A stretch of 64,000 nucleotides of DNA from NCBI RefSeq assembly GCF_900182705.1, contig NZ_FXTP01000018.1, positions 22,847 through 86,846 of the forward strand, written 5' to 3'. The stretch's first letter is position 1. Each line of letters begins with the position of its first letter. Of the stretch, positions 43,854 through 51,257 are shown piece after piece. A model generated the notes under the pieces. It did no database searches. It was not told where the DNA came from and saw only the letters and a list, made by a program, of their open reading frames with translations. Both the position numbers and the translations under genes were made by a program. This DNA comes from Gracilimonas mengyeensis. Its GTDB lineage: Bacteria > Bacteroidota > Rhodothermia > Balneolales > Balneolaceae.

Positions 43854-45053
43854 TCAGTTGTTAGGGGAGGCGGAGTTTTGCGCTTTTAAATTTTCCAGGG
43901 TACTCAGTTTAGCCTGGTATTGTTCATTGTCAGGATTGGCATCGCTTAGTTTTTCATAGTAATCAATGGCGAAGTCAATTAACGTATAGGCTTTACTTCG
44001 TATTTCAGGTAGGTCTTCCGAGAAAACTACTTTTTGAAGGGATAAGTACTGAGCAGACAAATTGTTGTAAAACACAGCCAGACTTTCCAGGTAATTAACA
44101 TTGGCGGTATCTCTTCTGAAAGCCTCAATGAGCTGCTGTTCGGCTTGTTCACCAGTGCCTTCGGCTTCAAAACGAAGTTGGCTAACTAAAGCGCTGTCCT
44201 GAGCTCGGTAAGCTGCTTTCAAGTCACCAATAACAATCTCGGTGATTTCATAGAGCTGTGTTCCATAAACATTCCTAAGACCGGCATTGTCTGGATTTTC
44301 TTCAACCAGTGGCTTTAATATCTCAACAGCTTCCGTATGATTGCCATTGGAGACGTAAGCATTGATTAAGCCAAAGGCAGTATTGAGGTCATTTTCCAGG
44401 CTTTTATTGGCCAGCTCATAATAATAGGCTGCCTGTTCGGGATCGCCTTTTTCAAGATAAAGGTAGCCCAGGTTCTCATATAGCTGGGGAGGTGGATTAT
44501 CACTTGCGCTCAATGCTCGCCGGTACGTAGCTATAGCTACATCGAGTTCTCCCATTTTAAATTGGGTGATAGCCAGACTTTTATAAGTGCTCACGGCATC
44601 GCTTTGAAGTATTAAAGCATTCTGAAAGTGAATGGTTGCCCGCTGAAAATGTTCATCGAGCTCTTCATTTTCGGATGCTTGAAGCCCAAGGTTGTGTTCA
44701 AACTTCCAGTACTGCTGGCGTAAGCTGTCAATTTGGTTTTGTTGGCGGGTTGTTGGTTGATAGTCCCCGGCGGCATTAAAACTTTCAACGGCAGACTCAT
44801 AATATTCTGCTCGCACTTCAGGATCATTATCCCGGGCCAGGATAGCATGAATTTTTGCCTTTTGGATGTATAAATCCGGTTGGGCCGGATCTTCCGCCAG
44901 TTGGTTATTAATGGATGTGAGTGCCTGTTGATAGTTTTTGTTATTCAGCAGCTGATCAACACTGGGTTGAGTGGTACTGCAAGAATAAAAAAACCCGGCT
45001 ACCAGAAGTAAGCCTGTTAGCCGGGTAAAAAATGATTTTTTAAGTTTATTCAT
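43854..45053 (-). CDS. TPR-repeat lipoprotein (second of pair)
   Basis: 399 residues. The signal peptide ends in a lipobox LVAGFFYSC, predicting a lipid-anchored envelope protein. TPR-like helical repeats cover most of the rest: YQQALTSINNQLAEDPAQPDLY, then AVSTYKSLAITQFKMGELDVAIATYRRAL and YENLGYLYLEKGDPEQAAYYYELANK, each of normal 34-residue period. No enzymatic motif. It follows a paralogous TPR lipoprotein by 25 bases and precedes metB by three bases. It is probably a scaffold in the envelope; partner unknown. Confidence 0.85.
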   Translation of the reverse strand: MNKLKKSFFTRLTGLLLVAGFFYSCSTTQPSVDQLLNNKNYQQALTSINNQLAEDPAQPDLYIQKAKIHAILARDNDPEVRAEYYESAVESFNAAGDYQPTTRQQNQIDSLRQQYWKFEHNLGLQASENEELDEHFQRATIHFQNALILQSDAVSTYKSLAITQFKMGELDVAIATYRRALSASDNPPPQLYENLGYLYLEKGDPEQAAYYYELANKSLENDLNTAFGLINAYVSNGNHTEAVEILKPLVEENPDNAGLRNVYGTQLYEITEIVIGDLKAAYRAQDSALVSQLRFEAEGTGEQAEQQLIEAFRRDTANVNYLESLAVFYNNLSAQYLSLQKVVFSEDLPEIRSKAYTLIDFAIDYYEKLSDANPDNEQYQAKLSTLENLKAQNSASPNN

Positions 45054-45078
45054 AATGTTGAATGCAGATGATCTGATG

Positions 45079-46395
45079 TTACATTCCTGCTTTTTCCATG
45101 GCTTCTTGTGCTTTCTCAGGCATATCCAGTGTTACGTAGATACGAGAAAGTGTTTGCCAGTACTGAGTATTGTCAGGATCTAACTCAGCCGCTTGCTCGT
45201 AATATTCCATGGCTTTGGTGAGTTCTTCTTTAGCCATTTCATCATATTCAGCAGCTTTCTGATTATCGGTCGTAAAGTTACGCTTGTCAAACAATGCGGC
45301 AGATTTGTTTTGGTAGATGATACCGAGCGCATTATAAGCGGTATCGTCGTTAGGACGAAGCTCTATAACTTCAGTAAGTTCTTCTTCAGCTAACGTGCTG
45401 AGTTCAGCGATTTCAGCTTCAAGAGCGGCAGTTTCAGTTTCAAGCTCAGCAATTTCCTCGTTAAGGGCTTCTTTAGCTTGTCCAGAGGCGCCACGTGCTT
45501 CTTGTTGCAATTCGTAAATGCGATCGTAATTATCGCTTACCTGTTCAGAAATTTCAGAAGTAGCCTGCAATAACTGTGTACCCAGAGCCAATCGATACTG
45601 TGGATTGCTTGGATCTGTTTCGATCAGTGTTTGAATCAATTCAATAGATCGGTCTCGATCTCCTGCTTGCATGTATGAGTCGGCCAGACGCTGTACCAAA
45701 CTTACACTGTCAGGATAAATTTCCATGCCTTCTTCCAACACTACAACCGAAGAATCTACCTTGTTGAGGTTGGCATAGTAGGCAGAGAGTCGTTCGTAAT
45801 CAGCAGCTGGTGGAGGGTTCTTCAGGTCCATGCTTTGGTTAAGAGCATTGGCTGCTCCCTGGAGGTTGTTATCCATATAGTAAACCTGGCTAAGTACATC
45901 ATAAGAAAGCGTACTGTCAGGGTTTACAATAATAGCATTTTCCAAGTGATTAATAGCAAGCTTGAGCGGTTGTTCAACCGTAGCGGCTACACTATCATCG
46001 GTGGCATATTCGATAGCAGCGTTGTGTTCAACACCCCAGGTATTCAGGATCAGGTTGTTAACATCGCCGGCAACGTCGGGGGTTTCTTCCATACCAGCAA
46101 AAAGCTCACGGGCAGTTACAATAGATTCCCGGAAGTTTTTGTAAGGAGGCTTGCGCTCAGCAGGGTCATCAAAACTCAGCGCTTTTTCAGAATATGCGAG
46201 AGCTTTGTAGTAATAAGGCAATCCGCTATTGGGATTGGTAGCGATGGAGCTATCCAACATGGCGATAGCTTCATCATAGTTTTGGGTATAAATATTTTTT
46301 TGTGCTTCCGAAATCAGAGGGTCAGATGATTCACAACTGGCCAGAACCCCAACAATAAGGAAGGCAGCTAATAACTTGCTTAGGTGATGTTTCAT
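45079..46395 (-). CDS. TPR-repeat lipoprotein (first of pair)
   Basis: 438 residues from the ATG at 46395. An upstream in-frame ATG (46446) would add 17 residues ahead of an otherwise complete signal peptide MKHHLSKLLAAFLIVGVLASC, so the shorter form is preferred. TPR repeats occupy ~25-270 and ~345-430 (YTQNYDEAIAMLDSSIATNP, AMEYYEQAAELDPDNTQYWQ). Between them a Glu/Ala-rich coiled coil (~285-340: EEIAELETETAALEAEIAEL) is inserted. It heads the TPR-TPR-metB group and is divergent from ridA. Confidence 0.85.
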   Translation of the reverse strand: MKHHLSKLLAAFLIVGVLASCESSDPLISEAQKNIYTQNYDEAIAMLDSSIATNPNSGLPYYYKALAYSEKALSFDDPAERKPPYKNFRESIVTARELFAGMEETPDVAGDVNNLILNTWGVEHNAAIEYATDDSVAATVEQPLKLAINHLENAIIVNPDSTLSYDVLSQVYYMDNNLQGAANALNQSMDLKNPPPAADYERLSAYYANLNKVDSSVVVLEEGMEIYPDSVSLVQRLADSYMQAGDRDRSIELIQTLIETDPSNPQYRLALGTQLLQATSEISEQVSDNYDRIYELQQEARGASGQAKEALNEEIAELETETAALEAEIAELSTLAEEELTEVIELRPNDDTAYNALGIIYQNKSAALFDKRNFTTDNQKAAEYDEMAKEELTKAMEYYEQAAELDPDNTQYWQTLSRIYVTLDMPEKAQEAMEKAGM

Positions 46396-46531
46396 TTTAG
46401 TGGTATTGAATTTGGTTGAAATCAGATCAAATTTATATGTTGTCAAAAATAATCATATGTGGTACTACCTGCAATTTATTCGCAGATAAGCTAAATATAG
46501 CTTATCACATTAATTTTTAATGAATATCAAC

Positions 46532-46909
46532 ATGAAAAAAATACATTCTACAAATTCAGCTCCAGCTGCTATTGGCCCTTACAGTCAGGCAGTTTCATAC
46601 AATGGCGTACTCTATTGCTCGGGGCAAATACCCCTTAATCCAGATACTATGGAAGTTGTGGGCGAAACCGCCGCCGAACAAACGGCTTTGGTTATGAAAA
46701 ACTTAAAAGCGGTATTGGAAGAGGCCGGCTCTGATTTTTCAAAGGTGCTTAAGTGTTCCATTTTTCTTGCAGATATGGATGATTTCGCGGCCGTTAATGA
46801 AGTATACGGGGCAAAGTTTGAGAGCGACCCGCCCGCCCGCGAAACGGTAGCAGTTAAAACCCTTCCGAAAAATGTGCTGGTTGAAATCAGTTGTATTGCA
46901 CATATATAA
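46532..46909 (+). CDS. ridA: RidA-family enamine/imine deaminase
   Basis: 125 residues from the second in-frame ATG; MKKIHSTNSAPAAIGPYSQAV is the family's usual start, while the ATG at 46520 adds only four residues. Further signatures are LYCSGQIPLNP and the C-terminal ARETVAVKTLPKNVLVEISCIA, whose Arg binds the substrate carboxylate. It hydrolyses reactive 2-aminoacrylate and related imines released by PLP enzymes, which fits a PLP lyase gene (metB) close by on the other strand. Confidence 0.94.
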   Translation: MKKIHSTNSAPAAIGPYSQAVSYNGVLYCSGQIPLNPDTMEVVGETAAEQTALVMKNLKAVLEEAGSDFSKVLKCSIFLADMDDFAAVNEVYGAKFESDPPARETVAVKTLPKNVLVEISCIAHI

Positions 46910-46931
46910 AGAAGGAACTTAACAAGTCTTT

Positions 46932-46969
46932 AAAGCCGCTTTTTACCTTAAGGTAGAAGTGGCTTTTTT
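46932..46969 (+). terminator. Rho-independent terminator after ridA
   Basis: A long stem AAAGCC-CTTTTTACC / GGTAGAAG-GGCTTT with a TTAA loop and a single mismatch ends in five Ts, 22 bases past the stop. It lies between convergent genes and may also serve the M23 peptidase transcript. Confidence 0.85.
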
Positions 46970-47019
46970 ATGTAAAACTCAGTCCCGATAATATGAGCAA
47001 TACGAAGTCTGACCGATGC

Positions 47020-48840
47020 TTATTCTTTAAAGTGAATGCGGGTGGCGTTTCCCGCAGGGTCTTCGATGTAGATCTCGGCTGTATTCGTATTTGAAGGAGT
47101 GAAATCAGGCAGGTAATATATTAAAACCTCTTCCTCATAGTCATATTCAGCAATGCCCCGTTGGCCATTGATGATAAAACGGGCGGAGGAGGAGTTGATG
47201 CCTGTTTTTTCATCGCTGACTCGCACGCGGGCTCTCCATTCCCCATAGTCGGTTTTATAGATTTTAAAGCTGGATACTTCCGGAGCTTCATTATCGGCCT
47301 GAATCACAAATTCACCAAGCTGTGAAGGAAATCCCCATACGGTGCGTCCAATCAATCTTGAATCAACATAGGATAAGGAGCCTGAAGGGCGCTTTCGAAA
47401 CAGCCGGTAATTTTCACCCGGTTTGGCCAGATCTCCCAAATAAAAAGCGATGCCAAATTCCGACTTGGCGGCCAGCATCTGTGGCTGAACAGAAATGTGA
47501 GCTTTCTCGTCTTCAATGGTGTAGGTAGCTGCAACAGAAAGCGTATCAAAAAATGCGGATCGGGGAAAGCGCAGCTGCAATCGCCGGTCGGGCAGAGTGA
47601 GTTTTTTGCTTGATTCAGGGTAAACTCGAGCCAATAAAATGGGCACTGAATTTGTATCATCCCGAAAAAGTAGCCGTTGATCATCAGTCCAGGGCCATCC
47701 AGCAGAAGTTCTCTTAAGGTTGATGGTGTTCATTAAATCCGGAGATACCCAGTCTTGATGCCAGTACCAATCACTTATGGGGCGACTTAAATCTACAGGC
47801 GATGAGGTTGTTGATGACGAATTAGGCTTAATCGTGATTTTTGCTTTGGATGTATTTCCAAAATAATCAGCTGCAATGATGGTATATGTATCGGTTGAAT
47901 CAGATGCAGAGATTCTTGAACGGTCAGTAACTTTTAGATGAAAAGGGTGTTCGCCACCTTCTTTGGCATACAACCGCTGATGACCCCGACGTGTAGAGCC
48001 AAATGGGGCAATGCGGTCGATGTACATTTCCCCGGATTCATCATAACTAAACTGCTTCAATTCTTGATAAAATAGGGTGTCTTTCTTGTGTAGCAGGGCC
48101 AGTGAATAAATGGCATAGACATTGTATACATCATTGGCGCGATCATACACGTTTACGGCTAAGCCTGTACTGCCGTGTAAGCGGATGGTTCCAAAATCAT
48201 ACACACCGTTAGGCCGCTTTACGGGAGTAGCATAGTGTGATATCGGCTGGCTATTGATGCGGCTTTCGCTGTTAAGTGGTTCCGCAATCAAAGAACTGAA
48301 AACAGGGGATAATTCATCCTTAACAGTTAAATTGGTAGTAAGTGCGTTTACAGGATTTTGAAGAGAATCACGGACTTCGAAGTGTAAATGGGGCGGTCCG
48401 ATACCGCTTGAGCCGGTGTATCCAATGAGGTCGCCCTGCTCAAATGTGGCAACAGTGGAATCAAAGGTGGCATCCATTTCAAAAGAATAATCCTGCAAGC
48501 GAATGGAATCTGCAATGGCCTGGAGCTCCGGCGCAAATCGTTGAAGATGCGCATATACGGTGTAGCTGCCATCATCGTGTTTCAGGTAAATGGCATTGCC
48601 ATAGCCACGTTCGGTTACCAGGAGTCGGTACAAGTGACCGCTTCGGGATGCAAAAACACGGTAGCCTTCTTGGCCCCAGGTTTTAATATCCAGTCCGGCA
48701 TGAAAATGTTGGGAGCGGGTTTCGCCGAAAGTGGAGCTCAGGTACTGACCGGAATCAGTAGGCCATAGGTAGGTTTGAGCCTGAACGGTGCCAGGGCTTA
48801 TGCCCATCATCAAAACAAGAAATAACAGTATGTACCGCAC
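47020..48840 (-). CDS. M23-family metallopeptidase, secreted
   Basis: 606 residues. After a signal peptide (to ~22), the LytM/M23 domain (~25-190) has His47 and Asp51 in HAGLD, then YTGSSGIGPPHLHFEVRDS with the HxH pair. M23 enzymes cleave peptidoglycan cross-bridges or activate amidases; all zinc ligands visible here are present. The long C-terminal part (~190-606) is beta-rich and ends in an Ig-like segment (FRIYKTDYGEWRARVRVSDEKTG-type, AEIYIEDPAGNATRI). It starts three bases after the FAH-family gene. Confidence 0.9.
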   Translation of the reverse strand: MRYILLFLVLMMGISPGTVQAQTYLWPTDSGQYLSSTFGETRSQHFHAGLDIKTWGQEGYRVFASRSGHLYRLLVTERGYGNAIYLKHDDGSYTVYAHLQRFAPELQAIADSIRLQDYSFEMDATFDSTVATFEQGDLIGYTGSSGIGPPHLHFEVRDSLQNPVNALTTNLTVKDELSPVFSSLIAEPLNSESRINSQPISHYATPVKRPNGVYDFGTIRLHGSTGLAVNVYDRANDVYNVYAIYSLALLHKKDTLFYQELKQFSYDESGEMYIDRIAPFGSTRRGHQRLYAKEGGEHPFHLKVTDRSRISASDSTDTYTIIAADYFGNTSKAKITIKPNSSSTTSSPVDLSRPISDWYWHQDWVSPDLMNTINLKRTSAGWPWTDDQRLLFRDDTNSVPILLARVYPESSKKLTLPDRRLQLRFPRSAFFDTLSVAATYTIEDEKAHISVQPQMLAAKSEFGIAFYLGDLAKPGENYRLFRKRPSGSLSYVDSRLIGRTVWGFPSQLGEFVIQADNEAPEVSSFKIYKTDYGEWRARVRVSDEKTGINSSSARFIINGQRGIAEYDYEEEVLIYYLPDFTPSNTNTAEIYIEDPAGNATRIHFKE

Positions 48841-48843
48841 GGC

Positions 48844-49497
48844 TCAGGAAATATTGACAGTTAAAGATTGGAGGCCATTTTCCAGGAGCACTTCCAGCTT
48901 ATCCCCGGATGCTACTTGTCCAACCCCTTCTGGCGTGCCTGTAAAAATGAGGTCGCCTTTGTGCAAAGTATAAATCTGAGAGAGGTAGGAAATCAGATTG
49001 GCAATGGGGAAGGTCATCTCGGAAGAATTGCCATGTTGTTTAACAAAACCGTTCTGGAAGAGTTTGATGTCTATGTTTTGGGGATCTTCGATCTCGTCCA
49101 CCGGCACAAAATTACTTATGGGCGCAAAATCGTCAAAGCCTTTGGCCACCGCCCAGGGTCGGCCCTGTTTCTTTGAAATCCGCTGTATGTCCCGCGCCGT
49201 AAAATCGATGCCTGCTCCATAGCCGGCAACATATTTCAGGGCATGTTGCTGAGAAATGCTTTTCCCGGTTTTAGAAATAGCTACCACAATTTCAGCTTCG
49301 TAATGAATTTCATTGCTTTGCGGAGGAAGCGAGATAGTAGCATTATCATAGCAGATGGTGCCCAGTGGTTTCAAAAAGACCAAGGGAATTTTTGGGACAG
49401 GGCTGCCCATTTCTTTAGCATGCTGGGCATAGTTTCTGCCGATACAATAGATAGTACGAACAGGAATGTCGAGACCGGGGACTTGCGGGTGTTCCAT
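48844..49497 (-). CDS. fumarylacetoacetate hydrolase-family protein
   Basis: 217 residues of the FAH/YcgM type: IYCIGRNYAQHAKEMG, then the metal site NEIHYEAEIVVAI (two Glu) with GAGIDFTARDIQ (Asp), and the C-terminal GDLIFTGTPEGVGQVASGD. Family members hydrolyse acylpyruvates or decarboxylate oxaloacetate in central or aromatic metabolism; the exact substrate is unknown. It sits just upstream of the M23 peptidase and is co-transcribed with it. Confidence 0.9.
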   Translation of the reverse strand: MEHPQVPGLDIPVRTIYCIGRNYAQHAKEMGSPVPKIPLVFLKPLGTICYDNATISLPPQSNEIHYEAEIVVAISKTGKSISQQHALKYVAGYGAGIDFTARDIQRISKKQGRPWAVAKGFDDFAPISNFVPVDEIEDPQNIDIKLFQNGFVKQHGNSSEMTFPIANLISYLSQIYTLHKGDLIFTGTPEGVGQVASGDKLEVLLENGLQSLTVNIS

Positions 49498-49550
49498 CAG
49501 ACTGGTTTTATATACAAGTTATGACGGTTAACGGGTGACTAGGCTAAATC

Positions 49551-49638
49551 TGTTATCGGTTAATGGATAATTGTTATTTATGAAAGGTACGTTGCTAAAA
49601 GCATTTACCAATAACCATTAACAAATCGCGAATAACCA
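49551..49638. repeat. inverted repeat of AATAACCATTAAC type, copy 2
   Basis: The left arm (49551-49580, TTATCGGTTAATGGATAA) and right arm (49606-49638, CCAATAACCATTAAC) are imperfect reverse complements. The right arm matches the copy at 25656-25686 at 27 of 29 positions. It lies between the FAH-family gene and the rpmA terminator, with no gene inside. Confidence 0.6.
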
Positions 49639-49648
49639 ATTGAAGATA

Positions 49649-49684
49649 TAAAAAAAGCCTTAACTCCCACGGAGCCAAGGCTTA
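49649..49684 (-). terminator. Rho-independent terminator of rplU-rpmA
   Basis: An AAGCCTT/AAGGCTT outer stem (49655-49683) and CTCC/GGAG inner stem, followed on the minus strand by a T run. It lies 24 bases beyond the rpmA stop. Confidence 0.85.
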
Positions 49685-49707
49685 ATTTCTGAAAAATGCA
49701 GATTGGT

Positions 49708-49965
49708 TTAGTTAACCGGCTCTACATTAACGTGCTTACGGCCGCCGGAACGAACTTTAAAGTTCACAGTGCCGTCGGAAGTAGCAAAAAGGGTATCGTC
49801 GCCGCCTCGTTTAACATTCATGCCCGGGTGGAACTTGGTACCGCGCTGACGTACAATGATGCCGCCTGCACGTACAAATTCGCCACCGAATTTCTTAACG
49901 CCAAGCATTTTAGGATTCGAATCGCGACCGTTTTTTGTAGAACCTTGACCTTTCTTATGTGCCAT
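49708..49965 (-). CDS. rpmA: 50S ribosomal protein L27
   Basis: 85 residues, with the usual [19 protein letters not shown] start, [22 protein letters not shown] core and a Gly/Lys-rich tail. The N-terminus begins directly with AHKKG and has no Firmicutes-type cleavable leader. It follows rplU by 27 bases in the conserved pair. Confidence 0.97.
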   Translation of the reverse strand: MAHKKGQGSTKNGRDSNPKMLGVKKFGGEFVRAGGIIVRQRGTKFHPGMNVKRGGDDTLFATSDGTVNFKVRSGGRKHVNVEPVN

Positions 49966-49992
49966 AACAGTAGGGTTTGTTAGTTAAAAAGT

Positions 49993-50487
49993 TTATGAGA
50001 GTGCTTCTATGAGTTCGGCTTTTTTCATGCTGGAATATCCGGTGAGGCCTTGTTCTTTAGCCATGTCTTTCAATTCCGCAACCGTTTTAGAGCTCAAATC
50101 AACGGAGGCTGCTTCTTCACTTTTAGAAGAACTGTCTTCTTTGGGAGCAGCTTCTTTTTTCTTGGCCGTTGCTCCGGAAGCGGTAATTGTCTCAATCTGA
50201 ATCTGAGACATCACTTGCCGGTGACCGTTCAATTTTTGATATCCTTTGCGGCGTTTTTTCTTAAACACCAGTACCTTGTCGGCTTTAACCGTGTCCAGAA
50301 GCTTAGCGGTAATCTCAGCGCCTTCAACAACGGGTTTTCCAATATTCACATTTCCGTTGTCATCTTTTACCAGCAACACTTTGTCAAAGGTAAGCGTGTC
50401 ATCGCCGCTGTTTTGTTTGTCCACAAACAGTACGTCGTTTTCAGCTACTTTGTATTGGTGTCCGCCGATTTCAACAATAGCGTACAT
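49993..50487 (-). CDS. rplU: 50S ribosomal protein L21 with C-terminal Rho-N/SAP-like extension
   Basis: 164 residues. The first ~102 are standard L21 (MYAIVEIGGHQYKVAENDVLFVD, KKKRRKGYQKLNGHRQ). A Lys/Ala/Ser/Glu linker (~103-130) follows, then a ~34-residue module TVAELKDMAKEQGLTGYSSM KKAELIEAL, which has the pattern of the Rho N-terminal/SAP-like helical fold used for nucleic-acid binding. The E. coli protein lacks this. First gene of the rplU-rpmA pair. Confidence 0.93.
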   Translation of the reverse strand: MYAIVEIGGHQYKVAENDVLFVDKQNSGDDTLTFDKVLLVKDDNGNVNIGKPVVEGAEITAKLLDTVKADKVLVFKKKRRKGYQKLNGHRQVMSQIQIETITASGATAKKKEAAPKEDSSSKSEEAASVDLSSKTVAELKDMAKEQGLTGYSSMKKAELIEALS

Positions 50488-50632
50488 AATCGTTTAATTT
50501 CTTTCTTTTGCATTTAATTCAGAGCTTGAAAAGATAGCGTTTATATGAGAGAAAACAAAGCAAATCTATGCTGATAAATTCACAAACTTCATTTACATTT
50601 AGGGCAAAGCAAAAAATTAAGTGATTTATCCC

Positions 50633-50869
50633 ATGAAAAAACTACCATCACTACACGAACAAGCCTTTAAATATAAAAACACCAAACGCCTTCAGCACGA
50701 CGGCGGGCGGGCATGGATAAAGGATTCGCAACTGCACGAAGCACGCAAGGACGCTAACGGACGCTTCGTTACCGTTCCTCAAAAACTAAAAGTGCCGTCC
50801 ACTTCTACACAAATGCACGACGACAACAAAAACCTGCCGAACATCCGGCCAGATAACGCACCGGTTTAA
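50633..50869 (+). CDS. small hypothetical protein
   Basis: 78 residues from ATG 50633 (a GTG at 50621 would add four). The product is basic and hydrophilic (KLPSLHEQAFKYKNTKRLQ, GGRAWIKDSQLHEARKDANG), with no signal peptide, helix or known motif; the second half is Pro/Asp/Asn-rich. It stands alone, divergent from rplU. I do not recognise a family. The coding call rests on an open frame with ordinary codon choice. Confidence 0.55.
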   Translation: MKKLPSLHEQAFKYKNTKRLQHDGGRAWIKDSQLHEARKDANGRFVTVPQKLKVPSTSTQMHDDNKNLPNIRPDNAPV

Positions 50870-51257
50870 AAGATTAAAGATTAAAAATTGAAGATTGGGT
50901 AAAGCTGAGAATTCAAGCTAGGATTAACCCAGAGAGTTCCCCGCTTAGGCGGGGATAGAGGGTGGATGAAAGTATCCAACGCCCAAAAATTTCCAATCAA
51001 TTTCATAATATTTTCTGAGAACGAGTCCTATATGTTCATCTATTTCTCGTTCCACATGCTCTGCGTTGGAACGAAAACTCTTGTGGCTAAACTGAATGAG
51101 TGGATCCAGTTACTGTTGGGGCAATCATTTTGTAGCGCAACCCTATCCCCTTATTCCCCAATTCACTTATCCCCCTAAAATCACCGAACTAAAATTTGCA
51201 AAAGCCCGCACAAAGTCGGTATTTAAGGCTGTTCATTTACTATAAAATCAGACACAG
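50870..51257. other. intergenic region with two dispersed repeats
   Basis: It holds an AT-rich GATTAAAGATTAAAAATTGA-type repeat (50871-50899) right after the small gene, a GTTCC palindrome (51048-51073), and near 50930-50955 a CCCCGCTTAGGCGGGG hairpin. A 70-codon frame (50966-51178) runs through the palindrome and is not credible. The promoter of the GCS2-CBS gene must lie in the last ~80 bases, but I see no clear boxes. Confidence 0.5.
51048..51073 (+). repeat. GTTCC-AACGC-type palindromic repeat, copy 2
   Basis: The 26-base imperfect palindrome runs from CGTTCCACATGC to GCGTTGGAACG. It matches the reverse complement of 13261-13286 at 24 of 26 positions. Confidence 0.65.

Noticed and set aside
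43851..45078. SAM or cobalamin riboswitch before metB
   Set aside because: metB follows the TPR gene by three bases, leaving no leader; none was seen before the first TPR gene either.
50966..51178. 70-codon frame in the gap before the GCS2-CBS gene
   Set aside because: It translates the GTTCC palindrome, a common source of false small proteins.
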